DNA from: Ga0077527 sp038316355
Lineage (GTDB): Bacteria > Pseudomonadota > Gammaproteobacteria > Burkholderiales > SG8-41
Direction of reading: 5' to 3'
Assembly: GCA_038316355.1 (NCBI GenBank)
Contig: JBBQAO010000002.1
Location: forward strand, 62,001 to 126,000
Length of the DNA: 64,000 bases
Under the pieces are notes generated by a model. The model made no database searches. It saw only the letters and a list, made by a program, of their open reading frames with translations, and was not told the DNA's origin. Below, in pieces: positions 25,835-33,264 of the stretch (within the stretch, counting starts at the first letter, position 1; the number at the start of each line of letters is the position of its first letter). Made by a program: the position numbers and the translations under genes.

Positions 25835-26101
25835 ATGACCCCTGCCGAACTGCAAAAATACAACGCCATGAAACTGGTGAACCAGATGAAAAACACCGGC
25901 ACCCATGGTCACCCCGGCGGCACCGTCAAGCCGGTCGATCGCCGCGAACAGCGCCGTCTCGACCAGGCTGCAGGCCTGGTGCCGTTTGCCGTCAAACTTA
26001 ATGGCGACCTGATCAAACAGATCCATGCGCTGGCCACTGAACGCAAAACCGGTGTCAATGAACTCGTCACCGAGTTGCTGCAAAAAGCACTGAAGAAGTA
26101 G
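25835..26101 (+). CDS. Small basic protein, possible ribbon-helix-helix fold
   Basis: The 88-residue protein has an N-terminal helix (TPAELQKYNAMKLVNQMKNTGTHGHPGG) and a C-terminal segment (VPFAVKLNGDLIKQIHALATERKTGVNELVTELLQKALKK) with the strand-helix-helix pattern of RHH or Arc-like DNA-binding proteins. No adjacent toxin gene is present. The next gene is on the opposite strand and convergent. Likely a conserved hypothetical; DNA binding is only an inference. Confidence 0.7.
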   Translation: MTPAELQKYNAMKLVNQMKNTGTHGHPGGTVKPVDRREQRRLDQAAGLVPFAVKLNGDLIKQIHALATERKTGVNELVTELLQKALKK

Positions 26102-26119
26102 TTCCGCCCGGCGCGGAAT

Positions 26120-26530
26120 TCAGGCGTGGCCCGCCGGCAGTTCCGCCAGCTCAATCAGGCAGTTTTCTGTCGCTGAGGGATCAAGGAAGGCGATGCGGCA
26201 GCCGGCATGGCCGATGCGCGGCACCTGATCAAGCAGCGGTATGCCCTTGGCTTTCAATTCCGCCAGCGCTTCGTCGATGTTCTCGACTTCAAGACAGACG
26301 TGATTCAAGCCGCCCTTGCCGTCAGCAATCAGTCTGGCCTGCTTGCTGTCCGGGGTCAGCCCGGCGATCAGCTCGACCATCGAATCACCAACTGGATACA
26401 GCGCCAATCTTCGCGTCGCGTTGTCCTCGGTGCCGCCCAGCTTGATGCCGAAACAGCCTTCCCATAATTTGCGGCTGGCTTCCACATCGCGAACAACGAT
26501 GCCGACATGTTCTATGCGTTTGACTTTCAT
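26120..26530 (-). CDS. Methylmalonyl-CoA epimerase-like glyoxalase-fold protein
   Basis: The protein has 136 residues from an ATG at 26530, behind a strong GGGGGAGG site. Vicinal-oxygen-chelate motifs are KRIEHVGIVVRDVEASRKLWE (metal His), MVELIAGL (Glu) and GGLNHVCLEVENIDEALAELKAKG, ending IAFLDPSATENCLIELAEL. This is the arrangement of methylmalonyl/ethylmalonyl-CoA epimerases. No mutase gene is nearby, so the substrate is assigned by family only. Confidence 0.88.
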   Translation of the reverse strand: MKVKRIEHVGIVVRDVEASRKLWEGCFGIKLGGTEDNATRRLALYPVGDSMVELIAGLTPDSKQARLIADGKGGLNHVCLEVENIDEALAELKAKGIPLLDQVPRIGHAGCRIAFLDPSATENCLIELAELPAGHA

Positions 26531-26630
26531 GGGCCTCCCCCGGTTTGTGTCTGCGCCATGATGCACCGCTGCATCAGTGCGTTCAAGTCCGTAGCTGCAG
26601 GGACGCTGCCGCCGGCCACTCCGGTGTAAC

Positions 26631-27089
26631 ATGCAGGCTACTCCGGAATACTTGATGATCATGACTGCCGTTCCACAATCCGCGCCCGCGCAGTGGCGTT
26701 CCACTGTGCCGCTGTACATCCATCTCGGCTTTGAGCTCGAGGCGCTGGATGACGGACGCTCCCAGGTGCGACTCCGCTTTCAGCCGCACCTCGGCAACTC
26801 TCGCGGCGAAGTTCACGGCGGCACGGTTGCCGCAATCATTGATGCTGCGATGTCCCAGGCCGTGCGTTCGCTGGTGGATATGGAAATGGGCGTGGCTACG
26901 ATGACCATGAACCTTAATTATCTGGCGCCCGCCAAAGGCGAAATCATCTGCAGGGGCGTGGTCGTCAAGCGTGGACGCAGCATCATGTTCACGGGCGCCG
27001 AAGTGTTTGGCGAGGACGGCGCGCTGGCCTGCAACGCCAGTGCCAGTTACCGTATTCTGCCGAAGACGGTGTACGGTAAAAAACCATGA
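26631..27089 (+). CDS. PaaI-type hotdog-fold thioesterase
   Basis: The 152-residue protein has the single hotdog domain of PaaI/YbdB-like acyl-CoA thioesterases. NSRGEVHGGTVAAIIDAAMSQAVRS holds the catalytic helix, followed by ATMTMNLNYLAPAKGEIICRGVVVKRGRSIMFTGAEVFGEDGALACNASASYRI. ATGs at 26655 and 26661 are alternative starts. Probably cytoplasmic and acting on aryl- or short acyl-CoAs. It precedes the OsmC-family selenoprotein candidate by 60 bases on the same strand. Confidence 0.88.
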   Translation: MQATPEYLMIMTAVPQSAPAQWRSTVPLYIHLGFELEALDDGRSQVRLRFQPHLGNSRGEVHGGTVAAIIDAAMSQAVRSLVDMEMGVATMTMNLNYLAPAKGEIICRGVVVKRGRSIMFTGAEVFGEDGALACNASASYRILPKTVYGKKP

Positions 27090-27149
27090 AAAGCAAAACA
27101 GGATTTTGACAACCCGCGGCATGCTGCCGCTCAACCAGGAGGAATCACG

Positions 27150-27716
27150 ATGACCAAACCACTGGGTAACGAAGATCTTTCCGATAAACCAGGTGAACGC
27201 ATCATTGACCAGCCTGAACTGCCGCCTCAGGGCATCACCAACGAAAACGACGTGATGACGGAGGTGATATCGGGGCAACTGCAGCTGAAACGCGGCAGCG
27301 CCGGACATTTCGAAGTGTTATGTGATGAGCCGGTGCGGATCGGCGGCACGGACAAGCATCCATCACCGATGGCCTATCTGGCCCTGTCCATAGGATTTTG
27401 ACTGCTCACCCAGGTTGCGCGGTACGCGCACATGATGAAAATGAAGGTGAGCGGGGCGAGTTGCCGAGTGATTCTGCGCAAGCACCTTGGCGGTTCGGTA
27501 TTGAAAGGCACGGTGTTTAATCGCTGGGAGGGTGTGACCACGCATCTCAAGCTCGACAGCAACGAGCCGGCGGAAAAACTGACCCATCTGATCAAGAACG
27601 CCAAGGCCGGCTGTTTTGCCGAAGGCCTGATTGTTCAGCCCGTGCCGCTTAACAGCCATGTCGAAGTCAACGGCCAGCCGTTTCATATTGAGGGTGTGAC
27701 CGCAGGTCAAAAATAA
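27150..27716 (+). CDS. OsmC-family protein, probable selenoprotein read through an in-frame UGA
   Basis: A strong AGGAGG site precedes the ATG. The frame runs 83 codons, meets TGA at 27399-27401 and continues in the same frame for 104 more codons to a TAA. Both halves are needed for one OsmC fold: GQLQLKRGSAGHFEVLCDEPVRIGGTDKHPSPMAYLALSIGF-[UGA]-LLTQVARYAHMM on one side, and HLIKNAKAGCFAEGLIVQPVPLN on the other. Codon 84 falls where OsmC has its peroxidatic cysteine, and Cys155 matches the resolving cysteine (71 apart; 65 in E. coli OsmC). A SECIS-like hairpin begins 12 bases after the UGA. Predicted product is a 188-residue selenocysteine peroxidase. If the stop were a mutation it would be a pseudogene; the hairpin argues against that. 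No sel genes are in the window. Confidence 0.82.
27414..27431 (+). promoter_or_regulatory. Bacterial SECIS-like hairpin
   Basis: GTTGCGCGGTACGCGCAC folds as G-C, U-A, bulged U, then GCGC paired with GCGC, closing a GGUAC loop. The bulged U, the GGU at the apex and the 12-base distance from the UGA all match my memory of the E. coli fdhF SECIS recognised by SelB. It is inside the coding frame, as bacterial SECIS elements are. Confidence 0.78.
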
Positions 27717-27754
27717 ATCCGCAGCAGCGGATGATTCATTTCACAGGAGTTTGC

Positions 27755-28750
27755 ATGTATTCGGCGCATTACCGTTTCATCATCATCACCGCCGCGGCAT
27801 GGCTGTTCGCGGCGCTTCCCGCATCCGCTGCCCAGCCTGCGGCGGATCCAGCCCCCGACTTCCCCAGCCGCCCGCTGCGCTTGATCGTGCCGTTTACCCC
27901 CAGCGGTCCGAATGATCAGCTTGCGCGCATGGTGGGGGCCAAACTCACCGAGTCCTGGGGGCAGCAGGTCGTCGTCGATAACCGTCCCGGCGCGGGCACG
28001 GTCATCGGCACCGATCTTGCGGTGCGTTCGCTGGCGGACGGGCACACCATGCTGATGGTTTCGCTGAGCACTGCAGTCAATCCGGTGCTGCAGAAAAAGC
28101 TGCCCTATGACACCGCGAAAGACCTGGTGCCGCTGATCAATCTTGCTTTGTCGCCGAACGTGCTGGTCGTGCATACCGGATTGCCGGTCAACAATGTCAC
28201 AGCGCTGCTCGCCATGGCCAGGGCCAAGCCGGGCGAGATTATCTATGCCTCCGGTGGCGCGGGATCGACGACGCATCTTGCCGCCGAACTGCTGGCCAAC
28301 ATGGGCGGCGTCAAGATGACCCACGTGCCGTACAAGGGCGCGAATCCTGCCACCCTTGATCTGCTCGGCGGACGTGTATCGTGCATGTTCGGCACCATCC
28401 TGCCGACGCTGCCGCACATCAAGTCCGGCAAGCTGCGCGCCATCGGCATGAGTTCGCTGAAACGCGCACCGGCGCTGCCCGAGGTGCCGGCCATTGCCGA
28501 GACACTGCCGGGATTCGAGGCGGTGTCGTTTTACGGTGTGGCGCTACCCGCCGGCGTGCCGAAACCCGTGCTCAACAAACTCAATGCCGAGATGGCGCGC
28601 ATCATCACCGCGCCGGACACGCGCGAACAATTGCGGCAGCAGGGTGCCGATGCGGTGGGTGATACCCAGGCCGAGTTCACGGATTTTTTCCGCAAGCAGA
28701 TGAGCAAGTGGGCCAAAGTGATCAAGGAAGCCGGACTGCAGGCGCAATAA
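27755..28750 (+). CDS. Bug/TctC-family tripartite tricarboxylate receptor
   Basis: The protein has 331 residues from the ATG at 27755, after CAGGAG. The signal peptide ends near ASAAQPA, then PSRPLRLIVPFTPSGPNDQLARM follows. The usual glycine-rich PGGG(S/N)D loop reads TPSGPND, a variation in the ligand-binding loop. Later motifs (THVPYKGANPATLDLLGGRVSCM, PGFEAVSFYGVALPAGVPK) are standard. It is followed by a second receptor 90 bases on, again without permease genes. Confidence 0.93.
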   Translation: MYSAHYRFIIITAAAWLFAALPASAAQPAADPAPDFPSRPLRLIVPFTPSGPNDQLARMVGAKLTESWGQQVVVDNRPGAGTVIGTDLAVRSLADGHTMLMVSLSTAVNPVLQKKLPYDTAKDLVPLINLALSPNVLVVHTGLPVNNVTALLAMARAKPGEIIYASGGAGSTTHLAAELLANMGGVKMTHVPYKGANPATLDLLGGRVSCMFGTILPTLPHIKSGKLRAIGMSSLKRAPALPEVPAIAETLPGFEAVSFYGVALPAGVPKPVLNKLNAEMARIITAPDTREQLRQQGADAVGDTQAEFTDFFRKQMSKWAKVIKEAGLQAQ

Positions 28751-28760
28751 GAATCCAAAA

Positions 28761-28780
28761 AACATCAATAAAAACAATAA
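28761..28780 (+). repeat. Recurrent intergenic AT-rich motif, copy 1
   Basis: AACATCAATAAAAACAATAA lies just after the receptor stop at 28750. Closely related strings occur at 35864, 48331 and 55551, always plus-strand and immediately after a plus-strand gene. Confidence 0.6.
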
Positions 28781-28839
28781 CTTAAAAATTTATATTGGTG
28801 ACGCATCAAAATGCACCACGTGACACAGCGAGAGACATC

Positions 28840-29844
28840 ATGAACCAGACCTTCTGTATCCGCATCACCCGTGCGTTGCTGTCCTGCGGCATCGTGGTGC
28901 CGTTTTGTTTGGGCGCGCCGGCGCATGCCGCCGAAGACGGCGCGAAATATCCGTCAAAGGCAATCCGTTTCATCGTGCCCTTCCCGCCGGGCGGCGGCAA
29001 CGACACCATCGCGCGCCTGGTCGGCCAGCAGATGGCCACCGCGTTCGGGCAGCAGGTGCCGATCGACAACCGCCCCGGTGCTGCCGGTGCGCTTGGTGCG
29101 CAACTCGCTGCTACGTCGCCTGCCGACGGTTACACCATCTTTCTCGCCGGCGTCGGCAGTCACGGTCTCAATCCGAACCTGACCAAGAAACCCTTGTATG
29201 ACCCGGTCAGGGATTTTGACGCGATCAGCCTGATTGCTTCGGCACCGCTGCTGGTGGTGGTGCATCCGTCGCTGCCGGCGAAGTCGGTGAAGGAACTCGT
29301 TGCACTCGCGAAAGCCAAGCCCGGCGTCATCAATTACGCGTCCAACGGCAGCGGCGGTTCATCTCACATGGCGGTGGAACTGTTTGACATGCTGGCCGGT
29401 ACCAAAATGACGCATATTCCGTACAAGGGCCTGGCGCCCGCGCTCACCGAACTGATGTCGGGCGAAGTGCAGGTGATGTTCTCCAGTGCGGTGGCGATGT
29501 TGCCGCAGGTCAAGGCAGGGCGGCTGCGCGCGATTGCGATGACCGGCAGCAAACGTTCGGCGGCGATTCCCGACGTGCCGACGGTGGCGGAAGCCGGCAT
29601 CAAGGGTTACGAAACCGGTTCCTGGTACGGCGTGGTCGCGCCCGCCGGCACGCCGAAATACGCGATCGACAAGCTGAGCAGTGAAATCATCCGCATCACC
29701 AAGTCGCCGCAGGTCACCAACAAACTGGTGGACGAGGCGGTGATCCCGGTGGGTAGTACGCCGGCCGAGTTCTCGGCGTACATCAAGTCCGAGATCGCAC
29801 GCTGGGGCAAGGTGATCAAGCAGGCGAAGATCCAGCCGACCTGA
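28840..29844 (+). CDS. Bug/TctC-family tripartite tricarboxylate receptor
   Basis: The protein has 334 residues from the ATG at 28840; the frame opens earlier at a GTG without a better ribosome site. The signal peptide ends near AHAAEDG, then YPSKAIRFIVPFPPGGGNDTIARLV and THIPYKGLAPALTELMSGEVQVMF follow. It is the distal member of a receptor pair with the gene at 27755, and the two differ throughout. A convergent minus-strand gene and a terminator lie downstream. Confidence 0.93.
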   Translation: MNQTFCIRITRALLSCGIVVPFCLGAPAHAAEDGAKYPSKAIRFIVPFPPGGGNDTIARLVGQQMATAFGQQVPIDNRPGAAGALGAQLAATSPADGYTIFLAGVGSHGLNPNLTKKPLYDPVRDFDAISLIASAPLLVVVHPSLPAKSVKELVALAKAKPGVINYASNGSGGSSHMAVELFDMLAGTKMTHIPYKGLAPALTELMSGEVQVMFSSAVAMLPQVKAGRLRAIAMTGSKRSAAIPDVPTVAEAGIKGYETGSWYGVVAPAGTPKYAIDKLSSEIIRITKSPQVTNKLVDEAVIPVGSTPAEFSAYIKSEIARWGKVIKQAKIQPT

Positions 29845-29860
29845 GCGTGCGTCCGGGCAT

Positions 29861-29904
29861 AAAAAAACACCGCACCCGGCGCCGCGTTTTTATAAGGTGT
29901 GGTG
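29861..29904 (-). terminator. Probable minus-strand terminator
   Basis: CACCGCACC (29868-29876) pairs with GGTGTGGTG (29896-29904) over 9 bases with one G-U. The A-run at 29861-29867 becomes a U-tract on the minus strand, which suits the PEP-CTERM gene ending at 29912-29984. Confidence 0.5.
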
Positions 29905-29911
29905 CGTTGAA

Positions 29912-30529
29912 TCAGACTGTGGTTTGTTGCTCTCTGCGCCATCCGACCCAACCCAGCATGACCAGGCCTGCAGTAAGCATGCCTCAGGTTTCAGGTTCGG
30001 GGACGCTTGTGACAAAGTTGACGCCAATGGCAAAGCCATCCCAATCACCGAGCATGGCGGAGCCGGCTCTGTCGTTATAACCGATCACGTAATCGTAGGT
30101 GTTGCCCAGCACGCTCATGTTCTTGCCGATCAGGCCAATCGAGGTGTTGGAACTCCAGATGCCGCCATTGGTGACGGAAGCGTTCGTCGGGCTGACGATC
30201 CCGGCGAATTTGAAGCTGATGGCGCCGATACTGTTGACGAGCGCACTGATCGACGTGCCGACCGGATTGCTCTCGAACAGGCTGAGGCCACTGGCCGGCA
30301 GGTTCAGCGAGTTGGTGTAGCCGGACTCCTCGCCCAGATACGTAAACGTGACGATCCCCGCCTGATTGGTCGTCAGAATACCAAGATCAACTGCGGTGTT
30401 GACGGCCAAGTCCGGAAACCCTGCGATGTTGAACGCTTCGCTCCGCAACAGCGTGGAAGAGGTCATGAACGAAAGATCGGCGCTGGCCGTGCCGGACATA
30501 GTCAGAAGTACTGCAGCGAATCCCGTCAC
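29912..30529 (-). pseudogene. PEP-CTERM exported protein with a premature stop inside its sorting signal
   Basis: An exported beta-rich protein: signal peptide FAAVLLTMSGTASADLSF, then about 150 residues rich in Ser, Gly, Asn and Thr with no known domain. The PEP-CTERM signal begins at VPEPET and is cut by TGA at 29984-29986. In the same frame the remaining tail reads GMLTAGLVMLGWVGWRREQ before the next stop at 29912, which is the expected membrane helix and basic end. As read, the product ends at VPEPET and would be secreted, not sorted by exosortase. The start is also weak: GTG at 30529 leaves no basic residues before the hydrophobic core, while KIEAV lies just upstream behind another stop. 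Probably decaying. Confidence 0.7.
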
Positions 30530-30636
30530 GGCCTCGATCTTCTGTCAGTTGCGAGCCGCATTCTGTACGGAAGAGTAAATACGAAAAATAAATGCCTCAG
30601 TCCACCCCAGACCACCAGCGCGCAGCGACGTAAAAG

Positions 30637-30720
30637 GGGAAAAGTAAAGGGCGGGTTAAAGGGGAAGTAAAGGCGGGGAAGTAAAGGCGGGGGAAGTAGA
30701 GGCGGGGGAAGTAGAGGCGG
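30637..30720. repeat. G-rich ~15-bp tandem repeat
   Basis: Units of GGGGAAGTAAAGGC(G) or GGGGAAGTAGAGGCG begin at 30661, 30675, 30690 and 30705, with a diverged copy from 30637. The strand is almost pure purine. The rest of the 30530-30887 gap shows no gene I can support. Confidence 0.8.
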
Positions 30721-30887
30721 GTACAGGCCGCTGTGTGCGCTAGCGCACGATATTCCTGCAAATCCAAGCCTAGCATTGCGTACTGGAACTCGTCGTGCGT
30801 GCCCTGTGGATCACGCAATTTCCGCTCCGCGCTCCCAAAACAGCCCCGCCGAGGTCTTTTTCATCCATTCCGCAACGAGGGGGCTCG

Positions 30888-31391
30888 ATGAGTCAATTGC
30901 ACAGTTCTGACCAGACGCCGGAATCGGCGTCGGCCACTGCCGGCCCGGACATGGCGGGCGCGGCCATCAATCAGGCCGTTAATGATCATCATCACGACAG
31001 AAAAGCGCCGGTTTTGCCGAAGGTTCATAGTTTTGAATTCAGGGCGTTGCTGCAGGCACAACGCCGGCAGTTGCAGGACGAGATGTACAAAATCATTGCA
31101 CCCGCTGCGGTAAAGGCCGGTATCGTCGGCCCGACGCCGCCCATCGCTGAGGATGCGCTGCCGGACACGACGGATGCCATTGACGCGGCAATGATGACGG
31201 TGATCCGTAACAGCCAGAAATTGCAGGAGGTTGAGGTTGCGCTGGCGCGCATCAGTGACGGCAGTTACGGTATCTGCATCTACTGCGGCAAGGGGATTGA
31301 TCGGGCACGCCTGAAATTCCAGCCGATGATCCGCTACTGCCTGCCCTGCAAGATGCTGCTGATCGCGCCCGTGATGCCGGTCGGGAGATGA
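30888..31391 (+). CDS. TraR/DksA-family zinc-finger protein
   Basis: The protein has 167 residues from the ATG at 30888, after CGAGGGGG. A disordered N-terminus containing HHHD leads to the DksA-like core: FEFRALLQAQRRQLQDEM, then the coiled-coil EVEVALARISDGSYGICIYCGKGIDRARLKFQPMIRYCLPCK with a four-cysteine zinc site. DksA proteins reach into the RNA polymerase secondary channel. The DxxDxA tip of true DksA corresponds loosely to DTTDAIDAA. It could modulate transcription, but promoter targets are unknown. Confidence 0.88.
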   Translation: MSQLHSSDQTPESASATAGPDMAGAAINQAVNDHHHDRKAPVLPKVHSFEFRALLQAQRRQLQDEMYKIIAPAAVKAGIVGPTPPIAEDALPDTTDAIDAAMMTVIRNSQKLQEVEVALARISDGSYGICIYCGKGIDRARLKFQPMIRYCLPCKMLLIAPVMPVGR

Positions 31392-31439
31392 TGTTCATTT
31401 GCGCAACATCCCGCGCCACGTCGTGCCGGCATCGGGTTG

Positions 31440-32057
31440 ATGGTGGCGAACAATAAAATCCCGCGCCACATCGGTTTTATCCCCGATGGCAACCGCCGCT
31501 GGGCCACAGACCATGGTCTGACCAAGGAGGCGGGATACGCCCATGGCGTGAACCCGGGGTTGCTGTTGTTCGAGAAATGCAGGGAATGCGGCATCGGGGA
31601 AATCTCGATTTACGGTTTTACCCAGGACAATACCCGGCGGCCAACTATCCAGAAGCAGTCATTCAGCGAAGCCTGCGTGGCGTTCGCTTTCGATATCGCA
31701 AGCCGTGGTGCGGCACTACTGGTGGTCGGCGATGAAACCTCGAAGCAATTTCCCGCAGCGTTAAAACAGTTCCGGCAGCGCCAGGGCAATGGCATGAAGG
31801 TGAATCTGCTGGTCAACTATGGCTGGGAATGGGATCTGGCCGGTCTTAAAAACGGCGGACTGCGTTCGGATGAAATTTCGCGCATGGATCTGATCGTGCG
31901 CTGGGGCGGCGGGCGCCGTCTGAGCGGTTTTCTCCCGGTGCAATCGGTATATGCGGATTTTTATGTCAGGGATGAATACTGGCCGGATTATGACCCGCAG
32001 CATTTCGATCATGCGCTGGCCTGGTTTAAAAATCAGGACCAGACCTTGGGCGGGTAA
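31440..32057 (+). CDS. Short cis-prenyltransferase (undecaprenyl diphosphate synthase family)
   Basis: The 205-residue protein has the family's first motif (HIGFIPDGNRRWA, with the catalytic Asp), TKEAGYAHGVNPGLLLFEKCRECGIGEISIYGFTQDNTRRP, and the C-terminal DLIVRWGGGRRLSGFLPVQSVYADFYV. Typical UppS proteins have about 250 residues. The shortening lies mainly in the central region that defines product length, so this is likely a paralogue making a shorter or different isoprenoid rather than the essential UppS. No other isoprenoid gene is adjacent. Confidence 0.85.
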   Translation: MVANNKIPRHIGFIPDGNRRWATDHGLTKEAGYAHGVNPGLLLFEKCRECGIGEISIYGFTQDNTRRPTIQKQSFSEACVAFAFDIASRGAALLVVGDETSKQFPAALKQFRQRQGNGMKVNLLVNYGWEWDLAGLKNGGLRSDEISRMDLIVRWGGGRRLSGFLPVQSVYADFYVRDEYWPDYDPQHFDHALAWFKNQDQTLGG

Positions 32058-32161
32058 TATCAGGCGGGTAATATCAGGGCGCCGGTTTTATAATTGCAGC
32101 CGGATGCCGGTTATTGAAAACCTCACCGCTTGATGCAACGCCACTTCGCAGGATTACAGCC

Positions 32162-33181
32162 ATGACAACGATACGTGCCTGGGCGGCCACCGCCGCCAGA
32201 CAGAAACTGGAACGCTATGACTACGACCCGGGTCCCCTCGGCGATGAAGAGGTCGAGCTTGCCGTTGAGTATTGCGGCCTGTGCCATTCCGATCTGTCGA
32301 TGATCGAAAACGAGTGGGGCATGTCAGCTTACCCGCTGGTGCCGGGTCACGAGGTAGTGGGCCGCATCGTCGCCGCCGGTGCCGCGGTCAAGGGCCTGAG
32401 CCTTGGCCAGCAGGTGGGCGTGGGCTGGACCAGTGCCAGTTGCATGCATTGCACACCATGCATCGGCGGTGACCAGCATCTGTGCAGTACGGCCAAGGCC
32501 ACTATCGTTGGTCGCCACGGCGGTTTTGCCGATCGCGTGCGTGCTCACTGGGCGTGGACAATCCCGCTGCCCAAGGGGGTGCCGGCGGAAACCGCGGGAC
32601 CGCTGTTTTGCGGCGGTATCACCGTCTTCAGTCCCTTGCTGCTTTACGGCATCACGCCGACCAGTCGTGTCGGCGTCGTCGGCATCGGCGGGCTCGGCCA
32701 CATGGCGCTGCGTTTTCTCAAGTCCTGGGGGTGCGAGGTCACTGCATTCACTTCCAGTCCGTCGAAACATGATGAAGCCCGGGCGCTGGGTGCGCACCAC
32801 GTGGTATCCAGCCGTGACTCAAACGAAATTGCCGGCATTGCCGGCAGTCTGGACCTGGTATTGGTCACCGCCAACGTCGCCCTGGACTGGGATGCCATCA
32901 TCGCCGCCCTCGGCCCCAAAGGCCGGCTGCATTTCGTCGGCGCCGTGCTGGAACCGGTGCCGGTCCAGGCCTTCTCGCTGATCATGGGGCAAAAGAGTGT
33001 TTCGGGCTCGCCCACTGGTTCACCCGGTAGCATTGCAAAAATGCTGGAGTTCTGTGCGCGTCACGGCATCGAGCCGCAAGTGGAACAGTTTCCGATGAGC
33101 CGGGTGAATGACGCTTTGGCGCATCTCCAGGCCGGCAAGGCTCGTTACCGTATTGTGCTCAAGGCTGATTTCGGCGCGTAA
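32162..33181 (+). CDS. Zinc-dependent alcohol dehydrogenase (YahK/cinnamyl-alcohol type)
   Basis: The protein has 339 residues from the ATG at 32162. Catalytic zinc ligands are in YCGLCHSDLSMIENEWG and GHEVVGRI. The structural zinc cysteines are in SCMHCTPCIGGDQHLC. The Rossmann motif is VGIGGLGHMALRF. This is the NADP-preferring medium-chain group that reduces aldehydes broadly. The next gene is ycaO 83 bases downstream; no functional link is evident. Confidence 0.92.
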   Translation: MTTIRAWAATAARQKLERYDYDPGPLGDEEVELAVEYCGLCHSDLSMIENEWGMSAYPLVPGHEVVGRIVAAGAAVKGLSLGQQVGVGWTSASCMHCTPCIGGDQHLCSTAKATIVGRHGGFADRVRAHWAWTIPLPKGVPAETAGPLFCGGITVFSPLLLYGITPTSRVGVVGIGGLGHMALRFLKSWGCEVTAFTSSPSKHDEARALGAHHVVSSRDSNEIAGIAGSLDLVLVTANVALDWDAIIAALGPKGRLHFVGAVLEPVPVQAFSLIMGQKSVSGSPTGSPGSIAKMLEFCARHGIEPQVEQFPMSRVNDALAHLQAGKARYRIVLKADFGA

Positions 33182-33264
33182 ATATTCAAGCGACGTTTGC
33201 TGGTGTCTGTCGATGAAAACTGGCATCCTCGCGCACTCTTCAAATCTGCTGAGTGCCCCCCGCC

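Noticed and set aside
25835..26101. RHH-like protein as the antitoxin of a toxin-antitoxin pair
   Set aside because: The neighbours are a Gly-rich protein behind a terminator and a convergent epimerase; no toxin-sized partner is present.
29984..29986. The TGA in the PEP-CTERM tail as a second selenocysteine codon
   Set aside because: The position is normally Tyr or another non-redox residue, and I find no bulged hairpin with a GGU loop 10-30 bases downstream.
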